Below are positions 4,686 through 5,211 of a stretch of DNA of 5,211 bases, one piece after another. The stretch comes from Propionibacteriaceae bacterium. Lineage in GTDB: Bacteria > Actinomycetota > Actinomycetes > Propionibacteriales > Propionibacteriaceae. Numbering within the stretch: position 1 is the first letter of the stretch; every line of letters begins with the position of its first letter. Location of the stretch: NCBI GenBank assembly GCA_021323255.1, contig JAJTCL010000218.1, positions 1-5,211 of the forward strand, written 5' to 3'. A model generated the notes under the pieces. That model was not told where the DNA came from. It ran no database searches and saw nothing but the letters and a program-made list of their open reading frames with translations. The translations under genes were made by a program, and so were the position numbers.

Positions 4686-4958
4686 GTGCCAGCTGCCAAA
4701 TCCTTTGACGGCCTCTTTGCTGAGCTCTCGGCGAAAGTTGCTGCTCACGACTCCAATTCCTCAACCGTTGCGCGCGTTGAGGCCGGCGTACACGAGATCG
4801 GCAAGAAGGTCGTCGAGGAAGCGGCTGAGGTGTGGATGGCCGCCGAATTCCAGTCAAAGGACCAGGCAGCCACTGAGATCAGCCAGCTGCTGTACCACAT
4901 CCAGGTGTTGATGCTCGCCCTTGATCTTGACCTCGAAGACATTTACGACCGTTTATGA
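4686..4958 (+). CDS. hisE: HisE, phosphoribosyl-ATP pyrophosphohydrolase
   Basis: A 90-residue monofunctional HisE, normal length for actinobacteria. It hydrolyses phosphoribosyl-ATP to phosphoribosyl-AMP and pyrophosphate, the second step of histidine synthesis, in the cytoplasm. It belongs to the all-alpha NTP pyrophosphatase (MazG-like) group. The sequence shows KSFDGLFAEL at the N-terminus, GVHEIGKKVVEEAAEVW (34-50) with metal-binding Glu44, Glu45 and Glu48, then EISQLLYHIQVLM (64-76) and the terminal LEDIYDRL. The second metal motif reads Glu64-x-x-Gln67 where many MazG-like enzymes have ExxD; I recall the M. tuberculosis enzyme having the same Gln, so this is probably a clade feature. 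The GTG at 4686 is the start, placed 7 nt after a -10 box and giving a family-like N-terminus. The stop is 22 nt before hisG, the enzyme of the preceding step. Confidence 0.95.
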   Translation: MPAAKSFDGLFAELSAKVAAHDSNSSTVARVEAGVHEIGKKVVEEAAEVWMAAEFQSKDQAATEISQLLYHIQVLMLALDLDLEDIYDRL

Positions 4959-4968
4959 TTGCCCCACC

Positions 4969-4974
4969 TAAGAT
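4969..4974 (+). promoter_or_regulatory. Candidate -10 box for hisG
   Basis: TAAGAT (TANNNT, close to the TATAAT consensus) ends 6 nt before the GTG at 4981. The purine run GATGAGG (4972-4978) overlaps it but is only 2 nt from the start codon, too close for a usual RBS. It could give hisG its own leaderless transcript in addition to read-through from hisE. Confidence 0.4.
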
Positions 4975-4980
4975 GAGGCC

Positions 4981-5211
4981 GTGAATTCGACCCTGCCCGG
5001 CATGGAGAAGCCGCTGATCAAGGTGGCCGTGCCCAACAAGGGATCATTGTCCGAACCTGCGGCAGAGATGCTGCGGGAGGCTGGTTACGCGCAACGCACG
5101 GGCGGGGAGCTAGCGCTCCTCGACGAAGTCAACGGCGTGGAGTTCTTCTATCTGCGCCCGCGCGATATCGCCGTCTATGTCGGTGAGGGCACCCTCGACG
5201 TCGGCATCACC
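4981..5211 (+). CDS. hisG: HisG, ATP phosphoribosyltransferase (5' part, runs off the window)
   Basis: The first 77 codons of hisG with no stop before the window edge. HisG condenses ATP with PRPP to phosphoribosyl-ATP, the committed and histidine-feedback-regulated first step of histidine synthesis. The fragment contains KVAVPNKGSLSEPAAEMLREAGY (residues 14-36) and VEFFYLRPRDIAVYVGEGTLDVGIT (53-77), which are characteristic of the N-terminal PRPP-enzyme domain. The regulatory C-terminal domain of the long form, usual in actinobacteria, lies outside. The GTG at 4981 is preferred because a -10 box lies 6 nt upstream. An in-frame ATG at 5002 (MEKPLIKVAV) would also give a sound N-terminus but has neither an RBS nor a -10 box. 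The substrate made here is the substrate of the adjacent HisE. Confidence 0.95.
   Translation, partial: MNSTLPGMEKPLIKVAVPNKGSLSEPAAEMLREAGYAQRTGGELALLDEVNGVEFFYLRPRDIAVYVGEGTLDVGIT

Overview
The window is a piece of an actinobacterial chromosome. The evidence is the mycothiol ligase gene mshC, the actinobacteria-restricted DUF3090 and SCO1664-type genes, G+C-rich codon use, and apparently leaderless genes with a TANNNT -10 box immediately upstream of the start codon. All convincing genes are on the + strand. No mobile element, CRISPR array, tRNA or rRNA is visible. Genus cannot be fixed from the sequence alone.

Region 1 (1-2349): after a possible tail of an upstream gene come three genes known as a conserved actinobacterial neighbourhood. 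They are a histidine phosphatase of the MSMEG_4193 family (118-846), a DUF3090 protein with a C-terminal Cys/His cluster (921-1511), and an SCO1664-family protein whose motifs resemble PI3/PI4-kinase or HipA-like kinases (about 1519-2349). A hairpin (856-902) and a -10 box (908-913) separate the phosphatase from DUF3090. DUF3090 and the kinase-like gene look translationally coupled.

Region 2 (2385-3629): mshC, the ATP-dependent cysteine ligase of mycothiol synthesis, with intact zinc, HIGH-like and KMSKS motifs.

Region 3 (3630-4656): a regulatory stretch of about 300 bases followed by a PnuC-like membrane protein. The regulatory stretch holds two related palindromic elements 42 bp apart, a -10 box, a complete FMN riboswitch (3724-3851) and an expression platform whose 3' hairpin can sequester the ribosome binding site. 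The riboswitch argues that the transporter is the riboflavin importer RibM/PnuX rather than an NMN transporter.

Region 4 (4673-5211): hisE and the 5' part of hisG, the first two enzymes acting on phosphoribosyl intermediates of histidine synthesis. hisG runs off the window.

The most notable points are: (a) five of seven genes carry TANNNT exactly 6-7 nt before the start codon; (b) a self-consistent FMN-dependent switch between an anti-sequestor and an SD-sequestering helix; (c) twin palindromes at four-helical-turn spacing upstream of the riboswitch; (d) the phosphatase / DUF3090 / kinase-like trio next to mshC, whose joint function is not established.
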